A stretch of DNA of 64,000 nt from Pseudorasbora parva (GCF_024679245.1 NC_090178.1:30135742-30199741); one strand, 5' to 3'. Positions 39,261 to 51,599 are shown, counted from the stretch's first letter. The notes: generated by a model not told the origin, from the letters alone. A program made the numbers and translations.

Positions 39261-40348
39261 AAAAACTGGCCTGCATCTTATCGAGCGCTAGATGCTGAAA
39301 CTATCGCGGTCCACAATATTTCAGACACCTAGCCTACTTGGCTCAAATAAAGTCACTGTGGAATTAAAATAGATTATTCTTATTTTAAAGGAATATTGTA
39401 GTATTCTAAATGATGTATCCGTCCACCATACACTTTAATCAAAATAAATTCACCTCCCCGCCGAACGAAATCTGTTCTCTGATGACGTGTTTACTGCCGC
39501 GAGGGCGGGATAACCCGTCAAGGCAGGACAGCTTCACAGTGTTAAACAGGAAAATACTGCAACACAATTTGATTCGGCAGTCGCTCATTTGATTGTACAG
39601 TCACTGCAAATTTAGATTTGCTCTGCAAGTAACTCAGTTACTACTGAGAATGGTCTGGTTTTAACCAGGCTAGAGAAAACGGTGATGTTATCCCATTTCA
39701 ATTTATCATATCGCGACAATGTAGGCAGATCAGTAATATAGTTGATACAGTTAGCCTAATTTAGTAATTAATTTTATTTGGATATTATTTTAGTTGAAAG
39801 CTTAGATCGAAATTTTAATGTCCCCGAGCAAGCCAAGCCAGAGGCGACAGTGGCAAGGAACCAAAACTCCATCAGGGCATGATGGAGAAAAATAAACCTT
39901 GGGAGAAACCAGACTCAGTCGGGGTGCCAGTTCTGCTATGGCCTATTAACAAACAGTGTATGATTATTATTCTGGCAACCTTACAGGTCAGAAATCATAT
40001 TAAAGCTGAATATTCGAAAGTTCGAGGTATCATGCAAGAGATGGGTTCATTGAGGATGATGTGTGGATTACACAAAAATATGAATATTTAAAGGAATTTT
40101 TGAGTAACCGGTCACACGTGATATCACATCATTGATCCATTCCATTTCCCAAGGACAAAATCAAATATAATATTAGTTGTAATGTTGAATCCCTGTTGCA
40201 AGTGTTTACCATTCTGATTTGTGTAATTTTCTAACATTAAATAAGCATCAACATTAAAACCAAATCATAAAAAAGGCTAAATGGGGAACAGAGTTTTTAT
40301 TTTATTAAATTGCTGTACACAAGTCACCACAATATATAATATGGTTAG

Positions 40349-40660
40349 ACACTCACCTAAAGGATTATTAGGAACACCTGTTCAATTTCTCATTAATGCA
40401 ATTATCTAATTAATCAATCCTGGTCCTGGTCAAGACAATCTCCTGAACTCCAAACTGAATAACAGAATGGGAAAGAAAGGTGATTTAAGCAATTCTGAGC
40501 ATGGCATGGTTCTTTTTGCCAGATGGGCTGGTCTGAGTATTTCACAATCTGCTCAATTACTGGGATTTTCATGCACAACCATTTGTAGGGTTTACAAAGA
40601 ATGGTGTGAAAAGGGAAAAACATCCAGTATGCGTCAGTCCTGTAGGCTAAAGATGATCAA
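40349..40660 (+). pseudogene. Tc1-like element, 5' fragment with HTH region
   Basis: Starts with the terminus ACTCACCTAAAGGATTATTA and includes a frame beginning MGKKGDLSNSEHGMVLFARW, then SISQSAQLLGFSCTTICRVY, a Tc1-type helix-turn-helix. The element stops after codons for KTSSMRQSCR; the catalytic part is missing. The family differs from the Tc1 copy that begins at 40720. Confidence 0.75.
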
Positions 40661-40855
40661 ATGCCCACAGATACACATGTGAAACTAAAATTAAAGCAAT
40701 CCTACATACAGTACATATATAGGTCCTTCTAAAAAAATTAGCATATTGTGACAAAGTTCATTATTTTCCATAATGTAATGATAAAAATTTAACTTTCATA
40801 TATTTTAGATTCATTGCACTCCACCTGAAATATTTCAGGTCTTTTATTGTTTTAA

Positions 40856-41715
40856 GGGGGGGTTGAAATGCTGTTTCATGCATACTGAGCTTTTTACACT
40901 GTTAAAGACTTGGATTCCTATCCTAAACATAGACAAAGTTTCAAAAACTAATGTTGGACGTTTGATGGAGTATTTCTGTGTCAAAAACTTCCGGTTTCTC
41001 ACAAGTTTCGGAGAGTTTTTTTCCAGTATGGCTCGGCTTGACGTTAAAAGACCGGTAGGTCCTTGTATGGCCCGTACGGTCTCTTCTCCCGTAGGGTGCG
41101 CGCACACGCGCGTGACTAGAGGCGAGAGAGGAAATGCACACCCATAAACACTGCTCTCAAGCTGCAGATCCAGTCGTCCGTAAACACTTATGTCGGTTAT
41201 AGTCCGCGCCGCGCTCCACTTCATTCCTCCACTTTGACATCAAGCGACTTCAACGCTTCAGCACAGCATTCCGGGAAGGCAGCGCTGCATTTGAACCGAT
41301 TTGAACACAGAAATGACGGGAAGCTTCACAACATCGCTTCAGTCGCATCGCAAAGTGGATCTCCACACTCCAAGAAGTGTGTTTTTGACGGAGCGGTCCC
41401 AGCGATAAAGGTTCGGTCCTGCTTTGGAAGCAGCCGGTGAGTAAAACTCCTTCAAATGTCTGTGCTGTTGCTTATCGTCGCGTATGTAAACATCAGTAAA
41501 CGACACGATCGCGTGCTTCCTCATTCAAACGGACTTCATTGCTGTTCTATGTTTAACGTTACACTAGTCTGACATGCAAAACCGTTTTCCTTTAGTCGCA
41601 TACAATAGTCCATAAACCGAATCATGTCATTATAAACTGCGAGTAAAGACACACAAATGTTGACAGGCCACTAAATACAGTACATACCACAGAGACAATC
41701 CCCCCCCCCCCCCAT
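40856..41715 (+). mobile_element. TTAA-flanked element, copy D, inside Tc1
   Basis: Inserted in the Tc1 sequence TTGTTTTAATACTGATG, with TTAA duplicated at 40852-40855 and 41716-41719. The left end GGGGGGGTTGAAATGCTGTT matches copies A-C. The right end is a C run after ACCACAGAGACAA, so the second terminal region is mostly lost. A frame ending KVRSCFGSSR runs into GTGAGTAAAA, a donor-like site, as in copy B. No transposase is encoded. Confidence 0.9.
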
Positions 41716-41912
41716 TTAATACTGATGATTTTGGCATACAGCTCATGAAAACCCAAAATTCCTATCTCAAAAAATTAGCCTATCATGAAAAGGTTCTCTA
41801 AACGAGCTATTAACCTAATCATCTGAATCAACTAATTAACTCTAAACACCTGCAAAAGATTCCTGAGGCTTTTAAAAACTCCCAGCCTGGTTCATTACTC
41901 AAAACCGCAATC

Positions 41913-42867
41913 ATGGGTAAGACTGCCGACCCGACCCTGTCCAGAAGGCTGTCATTGACACCCTCAAGCGAGAGGGTAAGACACAGAAAGAAATATCTGA
42001 ACGAATAGGCTGTTCCCAGAGTGCTGTATCAAGGCACCTCAGTGGGAAGTCTGTGGGAAGGAAAAAGTGTGGCAAAAATGCTGCACAACGAGAAGAGGTG
42101 ACCGGACCCTGAGGAAGATTGTGGAGAAGGACCGATTCCAGACCTTGGGGGAACTGCGGAGGCAGTGTAGAAACATCCAGAGCCACCGTGCACAGGCGTG
42201 TGCAGGAAATGGGCTACAGGTGCCGCATTCCCCAGGTCAAGACACTTTGGGCTATAGAGAAGCCGCACTGGACTGTTGCTCAGTGGTCCAAAGTACTTTT
42301 TTCGGATGAAAGCAAATTTTGCATGTCATTCAGAAATCAAGGTGCCAGAGTCTGGAGGAAGACTGGGGAGAAGGAAATGCCAAAATGCCTGAAGTCCAGT
42401 GTCAAGTACCCACAGTCAGTGATGGTCTGGGGTGCCATGTCAGCTGCTGGTGTCGGTCCACTGTGTTTTATCAAGGGCAGGGTCAATGCAGCTAGCTATC
42501 AGGAGATTTATGAGCACTTCATGCTTCCATCTGCTGAAAAGCTTTATGGAGATGAAGATTTGGTTTTCAGCACGACCTGGCACCAGCTCACAGTGCCAAA
42601 ACCACTGGTAAATGGTTTACTGACCATGGTATTACTGTGCTCAATTGGCCTGCCAACTCTCCTGATCTGAACCCCATAGAGAATCTGTGAGATATTGTGA
42701 AGAGAAAGTTGAGAGACGCAAGACCCAACACTCTGGATGAGCTTAAGGCCGCTATCGAAGCATCCTGGGCCTCCATAACACCTCAGCAGTGCCACAGGCT
42801 GATCGCCTCCATGCCACGCCGCATTGAAGCAGTCATTTCTGCAAAAGGATTCCTGACCAAGTATTGA
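41913..42867 (+). pseudogene. Tc1-like transposase, broken (copy 2)
   Basis: Reads from ATG at 41913 to TGA at 42865-42867. It keeps LFSDESKFCMSF, the first-Asp region missing from copy 1, and [13 protein letters not shown]. Breaks include lost sequence around KTLWAIEKPHWTVAQ, a one-base loss near 42566 that shifts the frame before the second Asp, and a TGA at 42688-42690 where copy 1 has the Trp of NLWDIV. It cannot make active enzyme. Confidence 0.88.
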
Positions 42868-43429
42868 GTGCATAACTGAACATACATTTTTGAAGATTGA
42901 CTTTTTTTGTATTAAAAACACTTTTCTTTTATTGGTCGGATGAAATATGCTAATTGTTTGAGATGAGCTGTATGCCAAAATCATCAGTATTAAAACAATA
43001 AAAGACCTGAAATATTTCAGTTGGTGTGCAATGAATCTAAAATATATGAAAGTTTAATTTTTATCATTACATTATGGAAAATAATTAACTTTATCACAAT
43101 ATGCTAATTTGTTTAGAAGGACCTGTATACAGTAACCATTACTCCAAATCTTTTATTCCTTCCGCCATCAGGTTATTGTATTTAGACAGTAGCCACTTTA
43201 AATAGGATCTGTATTAATAGCTTACATGATAAAAGTATGCAGTGATGCCTATTTTTTCTTTGTCTTGTACTGTATTTGTCATATTTGTTTAACTTACCAA
43301 CGTTTTAGCTGTCTGGCCTCTGTTTGTCTGTTTTTGTACATTTTGGATGTTGTTTCATGTGACCAATTTGCATTTCGAAGTCATGAAATTAGCATTAGGG
43401 GTTTTTTTTATCTTAAAGGATAAGACAGA

Positions 43430-45395
43430 AGGAGAGGCTGAGGAGTAAAAGGGTCAACAGGCAAGCTGCTTGAGGCTGGATGAGCAAGCAGGTCCAGAGA
43501 CAGAGGTGCTTGAGCAAATGGAAATAGTAAGAGAAGGAGACCAAACTGATTTGCGGAGAGCGGAGCAAACAGACCTAGAGAAGGAAAATGAAGAAGCAAC
43601 TACAGCAACTTCTTCCTGTAATGTGCTTGATGTAGGTAGCAAAGATACAGGGCCCCAACAGGTGACAGAACTGTCATTTCACCACAACTGGTTGGAATAT
43701 TCAATCAACCGTAATGCAGCTTTCTGCTTCCCATGTCGAGTGTTTAGCAAAAACATAAAACATTATGCTTTGGTCAGTAGGGGTTGCAAGAACTGGAAGA
43801 AAGCCTTGTTTATATTTGGCAAGCATTAGATGGCACACACACAAGGATAGTGTTGTCGCATGGAAAAGCTACCTGGCAACTAGCCGACAGGAAGAAGTTG
43901 CACAGATGATAGCATCTGCAAATGCAAGTGAGATTGCAAAGAGAAGAGATTATCTAAGGTGAATTGTTGCAGTCACATGTTAGGAAGACAAGGAATCCCC
44001 TTTCGTGGTAATAAAGGTTTAAGAACGAACCAAACAGAGGCAACTTTTATGGAGTTTGATCCGTTCCTTATAAAAAATATAAACCACCATCAAATGCTAC
44101 TCGCCAACATCTCAGAACGAGATTATTGATTGCTGTATTCAAGAAGTGACCAATGTCGTTGTATCTGAGATGACAAAATCCGAAATCTATGCCATTATGG
44201 CAGATGAGGCAAGAGATGCACGGTTTGTGTTAGGTACGTGTCAGAGGGGGAAGGGAAGGAACGTTTCCTAGTACTTAGAGCGATAAAGTCATTTGATGCC
44301 CAGTCCATTGCTAACGAGCTGCAGCAGCAGATGCAGAAGAATGGTGTAGCAGAACTTAAGTGTGTGTGTAGCACAAGCATATGATGGTGCAGCTGTAATG
44401 AGTGGGTCCACTGGAGGTATGCAAGCATATTTTACAAAGTTCCATCCTGAGGCTATCTATGTGCAATTTTTATGCCCATGAGCTAAACCTAGTGTTGTGC
44501 CAAACATTCAGAGCTGTTTCAGTGGCTGTGGAGCTTTTCAGCTTGTTGGAGAGTGTGTATTCTTTTTTCAGCACCTCTCTAGTAAATCATCATAAGTTCA
44601 GAAGCTCAGATCAGGCTTGGACTGACAGCAGTTGAGCTCGTACAACTTTCAAACACTCACCAGGCATGCCAGCTGCGATCCATTAATGCCATTATTGAGG
44701 CATTACCGTACCTTCCATTTTTGAGTGTCTCTCTGTCATTGGATCCCCCATAGCTGCTGGTCTTAGAGCAAAGCTCTATTACTGTGGTTTCAGGAACTTC
44801 TGTCTGTAACTCAAGGACTCCACAAGCTCCTACAGAAGCAGACTTTAGACCTGGCAGACAAGATTTTATGGGCAAAGAAGCCGTCTGTAAAACAGAGGGG
44901 CAAAAGCACAGGTGCATTTGCCACAGACCTGTAAGAGAGAACCAAGGACATGTGCCACACACACAGTATACCATAACCACATGCTAGGAAAAGGCATAAA
45001 CAGAAGAAAATGGAGGATTTTGTGTTGGAGACAACCTTGGGTTCAGGAACGGAGTTGATCATCTCAGAGACGTTGAAAACCAGGACAGGATGGTTAGTGA
45101 GCTTGAACTAAGATTTCCAAGTGTACATTCAGGGCTCCTAAAAGGTATCCAGGCATGCAGCCCTAAATCTGAAAACTTCTTGAGTGAATCCTATTTGGAT
45201 GAGCTAGCCAGGCACTACAGTGAGCAGCTGTTCTTGTGAAAAGTCCTTTAGTGCACTGCGTCGGCTTCACTGGCTGTGTCAAACAATGGGGCAGAAAAGG
45301 CTTCACAATCTTGCAGCCATGTCGATTGAAAATTACATAATGAAGCACCTAAGTCACAACAGAGTGATAGACCGATTTGCCACAATTTAAAACAG
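43430..45395 (+). pseudogene. hAT-superfamily transposase pseudogene (ZMYM1-like)
   Basis: Fragments in several frames appear in the order of a TTF-finger/hAT transposase. An acidic N-terminus (43470) leads to the TTF-type zinc finger region with HNWLEYSINRNAAFCFPCRV and NWKKALF. Next come KDSVVAWKSYLATSR, IYAIMADEARDA at about 44190 (first catalytic Asp region), LVLRAIKSFDAQSIANELQQ, and LRFPSVHSGLLKG. It ends with MGQKRLHNLAAMSIENYIMK and RVIDRFATI, the C-terminal dimerisation region. Stops and frameshifts are frequent. Such proteins cut and paste DNA and have given rise to host ZMYM-type genes, but this copy is dead. Its terminal repeats were not found. Confidence 0.8.
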
Positions 45396-45590
45396 AAGGC
45401 ATTTTTTGGTGCTTCCACCCACAAAGACAATAAACAAAAAGTTAATGGTAAAAGTTCATGAAACTGTTGACTGTGGTTTTGAAAATTATTTCATTCTTAA
45501 TGATTTTTTTATTTGAATACTGCCTTTTTGTTGTTTATTTATATTATACATTGCAAACATAATTTGGCAGAACAAATCATCTTAAATTAA

Positions 45591-47369
45591 AGGAACTGTA
45601 TGTAAGAAATATACTTCAATTAATCATAAAATGGTCCTGATATGTCACTAGACATTAAGAAATCATGTTAAAGGGAGGGTGAAACACTCAGTTTCAGTCA
45701 GTGTCATGTCAATCTTGAGTACCTATAGAGTAGCATTGCATCCTGCATATCTCCGAAAAGTCTTTATTTTTTTTATAATTATATAAGAAAGATGCGCTGT
45801 TCCGAGTCTTTCCGAAAAAAAACGAGCGGGTGGGGACGTATCGTGTGAGCGGAGCTAAATAATGACGTGTGAGCGCCGCTGTTATTGTGTTGAGTGCGTC
45901 GTAAAGCTGTGTCATCCCTAACAGTGGGAAAAAAACTTTATTCAAAATAAAAATATGGCTTTTAATCAGATAAAGCCATACATCTATGATCCGGAATCAG
46001 ACCCAGAGGCTGCAGTTGAACAGGAGCAGCAGCAAAAACGACTAGAGCAGGACGTCTCTATGTGCTACAAGTTATACACTAACTATATAATATGCTTAGC
46101 GGCTTGTGTTATTTACATATTTATACTTGAATTATATCGTCGCATTTTTGTCTTTGAAGGTGTACATGTGGGAAGTGCAGTTGTGCATTTGTGTGTGTGT
46201 GTGTGTTTACGCGTGGTTTGTGTAGACAATAGTAACGTTATTAAGCGGACTGGTTTTGCACGGCAGGTTAAGTTAGTGTTTACATAGAAAGACACGGAAT
46301 AGTAGCGCATTTGAATGAAGAAGCATGCTTATTTAGTTCAACATATTTCCCCACTCTTTGTGTATTGTTGTTTGGAGTGCTTTTACAATACACGAACATA
46401 AAGTTACATATATAGTGGCCAGCTAAACAAATGTACACGCACTACACATCGCATGCTCCATTGATCAATTAACTATACGTGATCATGTTTGGGCTACTTG
46501 ATGAGCATAGGCAAAAACACAGACATTTGAAGCAGTCTTACTCACCGCCTGCGGTTCTAACGTTGGGACCTTTATCGTTGGGACTGCTCCATCCTTCAGC
46601 ATTAGGCGATCGGAAAATCCGGCGTCGAGCTGGGCCTTGTTTATGAAACAGTCGGCACCGAAATGCAGTGAACAGACATAAACCTTTGCGCAACTCAGTT
46701 GCTGATCCGGAAAAGCAAATTACATCCACTGTTGCCTTAACGCGGGGTTTTTTGGCCTACGAGCCTACGAGCCCCGCTTTGATGGGCGTAGCCTGTTGCT
46801 TTCGCTCTCTCTCTCACGCTCTTCCGGTAGAATTGTCCGTACGGCCCATACAAGGAAATTCCGAAATTTTAACGTCAAGTGGACCCATGATCGAAAAAAA
46901 ATTGCCGAAACTTATGACTAACCGGAAGTAGTATTTTTGACAAAGAAATACTCCCATCAAACGTCCACCTTAACTTTTGAAACTTTGTCTATGTTTAGTA
47001 TGGGAATCCATGTCTTTAACAGTGTAAAAAGATCAGTATGCATGAAACAGTATTTCACCCCTCCTTTAATTTCAAATACTTATATCACTGACAACAGTAG
47101 TCCGGCCAGGATATTGTCATTTAAAAGTTGTTGTTGCATCCCTCAACTGATGTTGATGTTTTGGCCTGAAGCTCCACCCTCCACCTATCTACCAATCACA
47201 AAGTCAGTAGTGTTTCGGCATCCGGGTTGCCAGATCTGCTCTAGTTACCACAGCTGCAGCTACAAACGTTCCTGCTGGTCCTGCAGAAGGAGAGGGGATA
47301 CACCAGGGGAGGAGGAGAGGGGATACACCTGCAGTACCAGTTTTGCCCACAATCTTACATACACTTCCT
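45591..47369. mobile_element. Small TTAA-flanked element E, split by copy A
   Basis: The ends AGGAACTGTATGTAAG (left) and CTTACATACACTTCCT (right) form an inverted repeat flanked by TTAA at 45587-45590 and 47370-47373. Removing copy A leaves about 0.38 kb without coding capacity, so it is a MITE. Its right TTAA is shared with the left end of copy B, so three elements sit edge to edge. Confidence 0.82.
45672..47065 (+). mobile_element. TTAA-flanked element, copy A
   Basis: The ends AGGGAGGGTGAAACACTC and TATTTCACCCCTCCT lie between perfect TTAA duplications (45668-45671, 47066-47069). Length 1,394 bp. A frame at 45955 opens MAFNQIKPYIYDPESDPEAA and runs through an acidic, Gln-rich segment to LEQDVS; copies B and C carry the homologous but interrupted stretch. 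Its role is unknown. No transposase is present. Confidence 0.92.
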
Positions 47370-47373
47370 TTAA

Positions 47374-49130
47374 AGGGGGGGTGAAATGCTGTTTCATGCA
47401 TACTCAGCTTTTTACACTGTTAAAGACTTGGATTCCCATCCTAAACATAGACAAAGTTTCAAAAATACTCCTTCCGGTTTCTCACAAGTTTCGGAGAGTT
47501 TTTTTCGAGTATGGATCCGCTTGACGTCGACAGAGCAGAAGGTCCTTGTATGGGCCATACGGGCTCTTCTGTCCTTCAGATGAGACGTTAAACCGAGGTC
47601 CTGACTCTCTGTGGTCGTTAAAAATCCCAGGATGTCCTTCGATAAAGAGTAGGGGTGTAATCCCGGCATCCTGGCCAAATTTGCCCATTGGCCCCTGTCC
47701 ATCATGGCCTCCTAATAATCCCCATATCCTGATTGGCTTAATCACTCTGTCTCCTCTCCACCAATTAGCTGGTGTGCGGTGGGCGTTCTGGCGCAAAATG
47801 GCTGCCGTCGCATCATCCAGGTGGATGCTGCACATTGGTGGTGGCTGAGGAGATTCCCCCCTTCTATATGTAAAGTGCTTTGGGTGTCTAGAAAAGTGCT
47901 ATATAAACGTAATGAATTATTATTATTATTATTATTCTCCCGAAAGGGTGCGCGCGCATGACTAGAGGCGAGAGAGCAAATGCACGGCGCCCATAAACAC
48001 TGCTCTCAGCTGCAAATCCACTCGTCCGTGAAAACTTCTGTCACGCCGTGCTCCACTTTATTCCTATGGGTGACATCTATGGGATGATTTTAGACTCAAA
48101 ATGATTAATACATTCACGCACAATTATCCATGAACGTTTTACTATCCACAAACAAATGCCTTTAAACTTGTATGTGCAAAAAACAGACTTGCATGAATGT
48201 GCTGCAGATTGTATAAATAGAGACATTTATGAACCGCAAAAGTGGATCTTCACGGTCACTGCTGTCAGGACTTCACTAAATCAACAGTTACCAAAGAAGT
48301 GTGTTTTTGACAGAGAGGTCCCAGCGATAAAGGTTCGGTCCTGCTTTGGAAACAGGCGGTGAGTAAAACTGCTTTAAATGTCTATGCTGTTGGCTATCGT
48401 TGCGTAAGTAAACATCAGTAAACAACACGATCGTGTATAACGTTAGTTAATTTATCAATGGAGCATGCAATCTATGGTGTGTGTTTAAATACATTTGTTT
48501 AGCTGACCACTATAGGTGTCAGTTTGTTTATTGTAAAACCACCCAAACATAAACCTAGCGTTCTCACAAAGCGTGCTTCGTCATTCAAATGCGCTAACGG
48601 ACTCTATTGTTGTTCTATAACGTTACACTAGTCTGACGTGCAAAACCATTTTGCTTGCTACTGCTAAGGTTTAGTCGCATTCAATAGTCCATAAACCGAA
48701 TCATGTTCTCATAAACTGTGAGTAAACACACACAAATGTTGACAAGCCACTAAATACAGTACATACCACAGAGACGGACGTCCTGCTTTTGTTCCTTCTC
48801 CTGTTCAGTTTATTTTAGCCCCTGGATCTGATTCTGGATCATATCTGTATTAGTTAAATCTGATTGATAGCCATGGTTTATTTAGGTTAGCGTTTTCTTC
48901 TCCACCCTTGAGGACGTCACCACTTTGTACGTGCTCGTCATTCTTTAGCTCCGCCCACACGATACGCCTCCAGGCGCTCGTTTTTTTCCCGGAAAGACTC
49001 GGTACAGCCTATATTTCTTTTATAAATATAACAACTAAAGACTTTTCGGAGATATGAAGGATGCAATACTACTCTATAGGTACTCAAGATTGACATGAGA
49101 TTGACTGAAACTGAGTGTTTCACCCCCCCT
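47374..49130 (-). mobile_element. TTAA-flanked element, copy B, with SINE insertion
   Basis: Opposite orientation to copy A. The left end AGGGGGGGTGAAATGCTG and right end GTTTCACCCCCCCT lie between TTAA at 47370-47373 and 49131-49134. Length 1,757 bp including a 364-bp SINE. On the plus strand a frame ending KVRSCFGNRR meets GTGAGTAAAA at 48361, as in copy D. On the minus strand the region equivalent to copy A's ORF has early stops. Confidence 0.92.
47571..47934 (+). mobile_element. SINE (5'-truncated, SINE3/V-SINE-like)
   Basis: The body begins GTCCTTCAGATGAGACG. The 3' part contains TAAAGTGCTTTGGGTGTCTA and GTGCTATATAAACGTAATG and ends in an (ATT)n tail. This tail type is shared by several fish SINEs. 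A 4-bp TTCT duplication flanks it (47567-47570, 47935-47938). No Pol III A/B boxes are present at the left end, so the head appears to be missing. Confidence 0.75.
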
Positions 49131-49134
49131 TTAA

Positions 49135-50140
49135 GAAACACTCAAACCTGTGTCACATTTCACTATGACCTTAAAATTCTGGTTCTTGAGTTAAACTGTA
49201 TGCAAGCCAAACTACACAGCGAAATTACACTCTGATTGAACCAGTCCACAGCGCAGTTACAGTAATTAGTGTAATTAAATAGCATTCTGTGGAAAACTTA
49301 TCTTATATAGAGAGGAATTAGATATAGTATGCTATTACGTTATCATACATTTACATGAGCAGACCGATAGCATTTAAGTCATTGCTTAATATAGTAACTC
49401 ATCAGGAGCAAAGTCTGGCCTAAGTAAATTCCCCCATGCAGCTTTGATGTGTCTAAAAGCTAACATTACAGTAAATTTTCTTTAACAGAGTAGAAATGGA
49501 AGAAGAGGATATGTCTGTCACGATTTACTTGTTAACATCTTGGTTTCTTTACTAGTTGTTGACATAAGTGTAGCTCTAGATGTGAGTGCAGAGATTTTGC
49601 AAACACAAGTTACAAATACCCTGGGGGCTGCTCCCCTGTCTTCCAATCCTATGGACACCCCGGCGCAATGCGTGTTTACCATAGTTTCAGCCCAACGCAG
49701 TAATTATTTTTATGTCCAGCATCACATTGCTTAAATAGCAAATTTAATTTATCCCTCCTGCCCATCTGTTCACCCATGGGCATGCTGGTCTGAAAACCAG
49801 GTGTGTTCAAGCGCATTGTTGGCATGTTGCTATTTTGAGGCAACTGAAATAGACTGTGGCACTGACCAACAAAAACCTGTTCTAAAGTAAATAGCACAGT
49901 ATTTTTTTGTGTTATTTAAAGGGAGCATTAGTAATATATGCCTATAGGCCTGCTTATTATACACACAGGAATGAAATCAAAATTGAACCTATTTACTTTG
50001 TTAGCATATATTACAGGTTCTCCGGGAAAAAATGGCGTGGGGAGGGGGGGGGGGGGGGGGGTGGGGGCTAAATGTGTGTTATTTTGGCATGGTTGCCTGC
50101 TAAAATTCGCATCCCTGGGTCTATATATCACATAATTGAG
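49135..50140. other. Gene-free stretch with a G run
   Basis: No gene or paired element ends were recognised. A G-rich run lies at about 50036-50066. The ORFs here have no family resemblance. Confidence 0.5.
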
Positions 50141-50395
50141 GTTGCAACCCATGGACATAGAAAACAACCCGTCGGAAAACCGCAGACTTAGCAACACAGT
50201 GCAGCTGAGTTCTGTTTACGTTTGACAACTAATGTTATGCGTCGGTCCGTTGCTCTGATTGGTTGTAGGTCTATCCAATTGATGTCTTTCCTGGTTCGGT
50301 TGAACCACACCCCATAATTACAGCCCAATGGAGCAGTTTCAGACTCATATTATGACTAGAATTGAGTATGATGACATCAGGCTTCCTGCCCTCTA
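50140..50395 (-). repeat. Dispersed repeat, copy 2 (inverted relative to 35815-36060)
   Basis: Carries GTAGGTCTATCCAATTGATG and CCCAATGGAGCAGTTTCAGA in inverted orientation and the same order as the copy at 35815-36060. Confidence 0.75.
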
Positions 50396-50512
50396 TTCAT
50401 TATTCCGTTTCACTCGGAAATAAGTCACAGCACTGAAGAAAACTCACTAGCTACTTCCGGTTCACTGGGACTTTAAATATTAAAAATAAAAGGATTCCTC
50501 TCTGGAGCTCTG

Positions 50513-51567
50513 GGGTCCGTTCTTCGTACCTTGCTTAATACATCTGAGATGATTTGACAGATCCCAGATCTTTTAATCCTGATAACTGATCTCTGGCTAA
50601 TTTGGTTCTTCAAACGAATTTATGGATTGGATTAAAATATCTGAATTAAGTTATCTGAGATCACTGCTCGTGCCTGTGTTCCCTGAAGAGGGCAGATGCA
50701 TCGATACTCGAAACCACGATCGGCAATGCAGCGATTGGCTGGACGTCAAGACAACGTAATGATATCATATAATTAAAAAAGCCACCTGGTAAAAAAACTT
50801 GTCAAAGAAAAAAGAAGAAGAAAAAACACAAATTTCTGGACCTTTATAAGGAAACAGACAAACGACCAAACCAACATAAAAGTTAGATAAATTAAATGTG
50901 CAGTTTTGATGAACATGATTCCCAATTATTTATTTTCACGATTTTATAATATTTGTACGCACTTTACATTTTTATTTTAATGTTGTAATTTCATTTTTAA
51001 TTCAATTTGAAGCAGATTTGTTATGTGACAATATGCATTAAAGTTTCTTAACAGTCAAGCTCAAATGATCTGCATCTCTTGCGCTGCCTTAAGCCACTCC
51101 CATAATATTCGTCATCACTCAAATTAATGCATGACGCAGATTAACTGCACAATGTGTGTAAACCTCCAATACAACTATAAAGTAATTATTCCATCACAAT
51201 TCACAAATAAATCTCTCAATCAAGTGACTGTGTCTAAAGTATTATACAGAAATTTTACACAACAGTAACATATTTTCAAATAAACTTTTATATTTATTAT
51301 TATTTTAAAGTATTATTGCCCCTGGTTCAGTAATGAAGTCTTGTAATAAAGTTTTAGTGGCTGGGACAGATTTTAAGTATCACCTCAAGATGCAATCTAA
51401 TCCTGTTTACATGAAATAAGCCTGCTCCCGAGCAGGTTTAAGCTAACAGACTTGTTTCTATGACAGCATAGCCCAGGATGAGCTTCGAAGAACCAAACAA
51501 TCCGAGATCAAGCCAAATCATCAACAGTCAAATCCAGCTGAGTTAGCGACGTACGAAGAACGGGCCC
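50513..51567. mobile_element. Harbinger-like non-autonomous element
   Basis: The ends GGGTCCGTTCTTCGTAC and GTACGAAGAACGGGCCC form a 17-bp inverted repeat with one mismatch. A 3-bp CTG duplication flanks it (50510-50512, 51568-51570). Three-base duplications are typical of PIF/Harbinger. The 1,055-bp interior has no transposase, so it would depend on an autonomous relative. Confidence 0.82.
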
Positions 51568-51599
51568 CTGGTGTTCAGACTTATTGCTTACAAATTCCG

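Larger units (their letters stand above)
40720..43125 (+). mobile_element. Tc1-like transposon, copy 2, with nested insertion
   Basis: Both termini are present: (T/C)AGGTCCTTCTAAA at the left and TTTAGAAGGACCTG at the right, flanked by TA (40718-40719, 43126-43127). The terminal repeats are long and share AAATTAGCATATTGTG-type sequence. A TTAA-flanked element (40856-41715) interrupts the left terminal repeat. Without it the element is about 1.54 kb, a normal Tc1 length. Confidence 0.92.
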
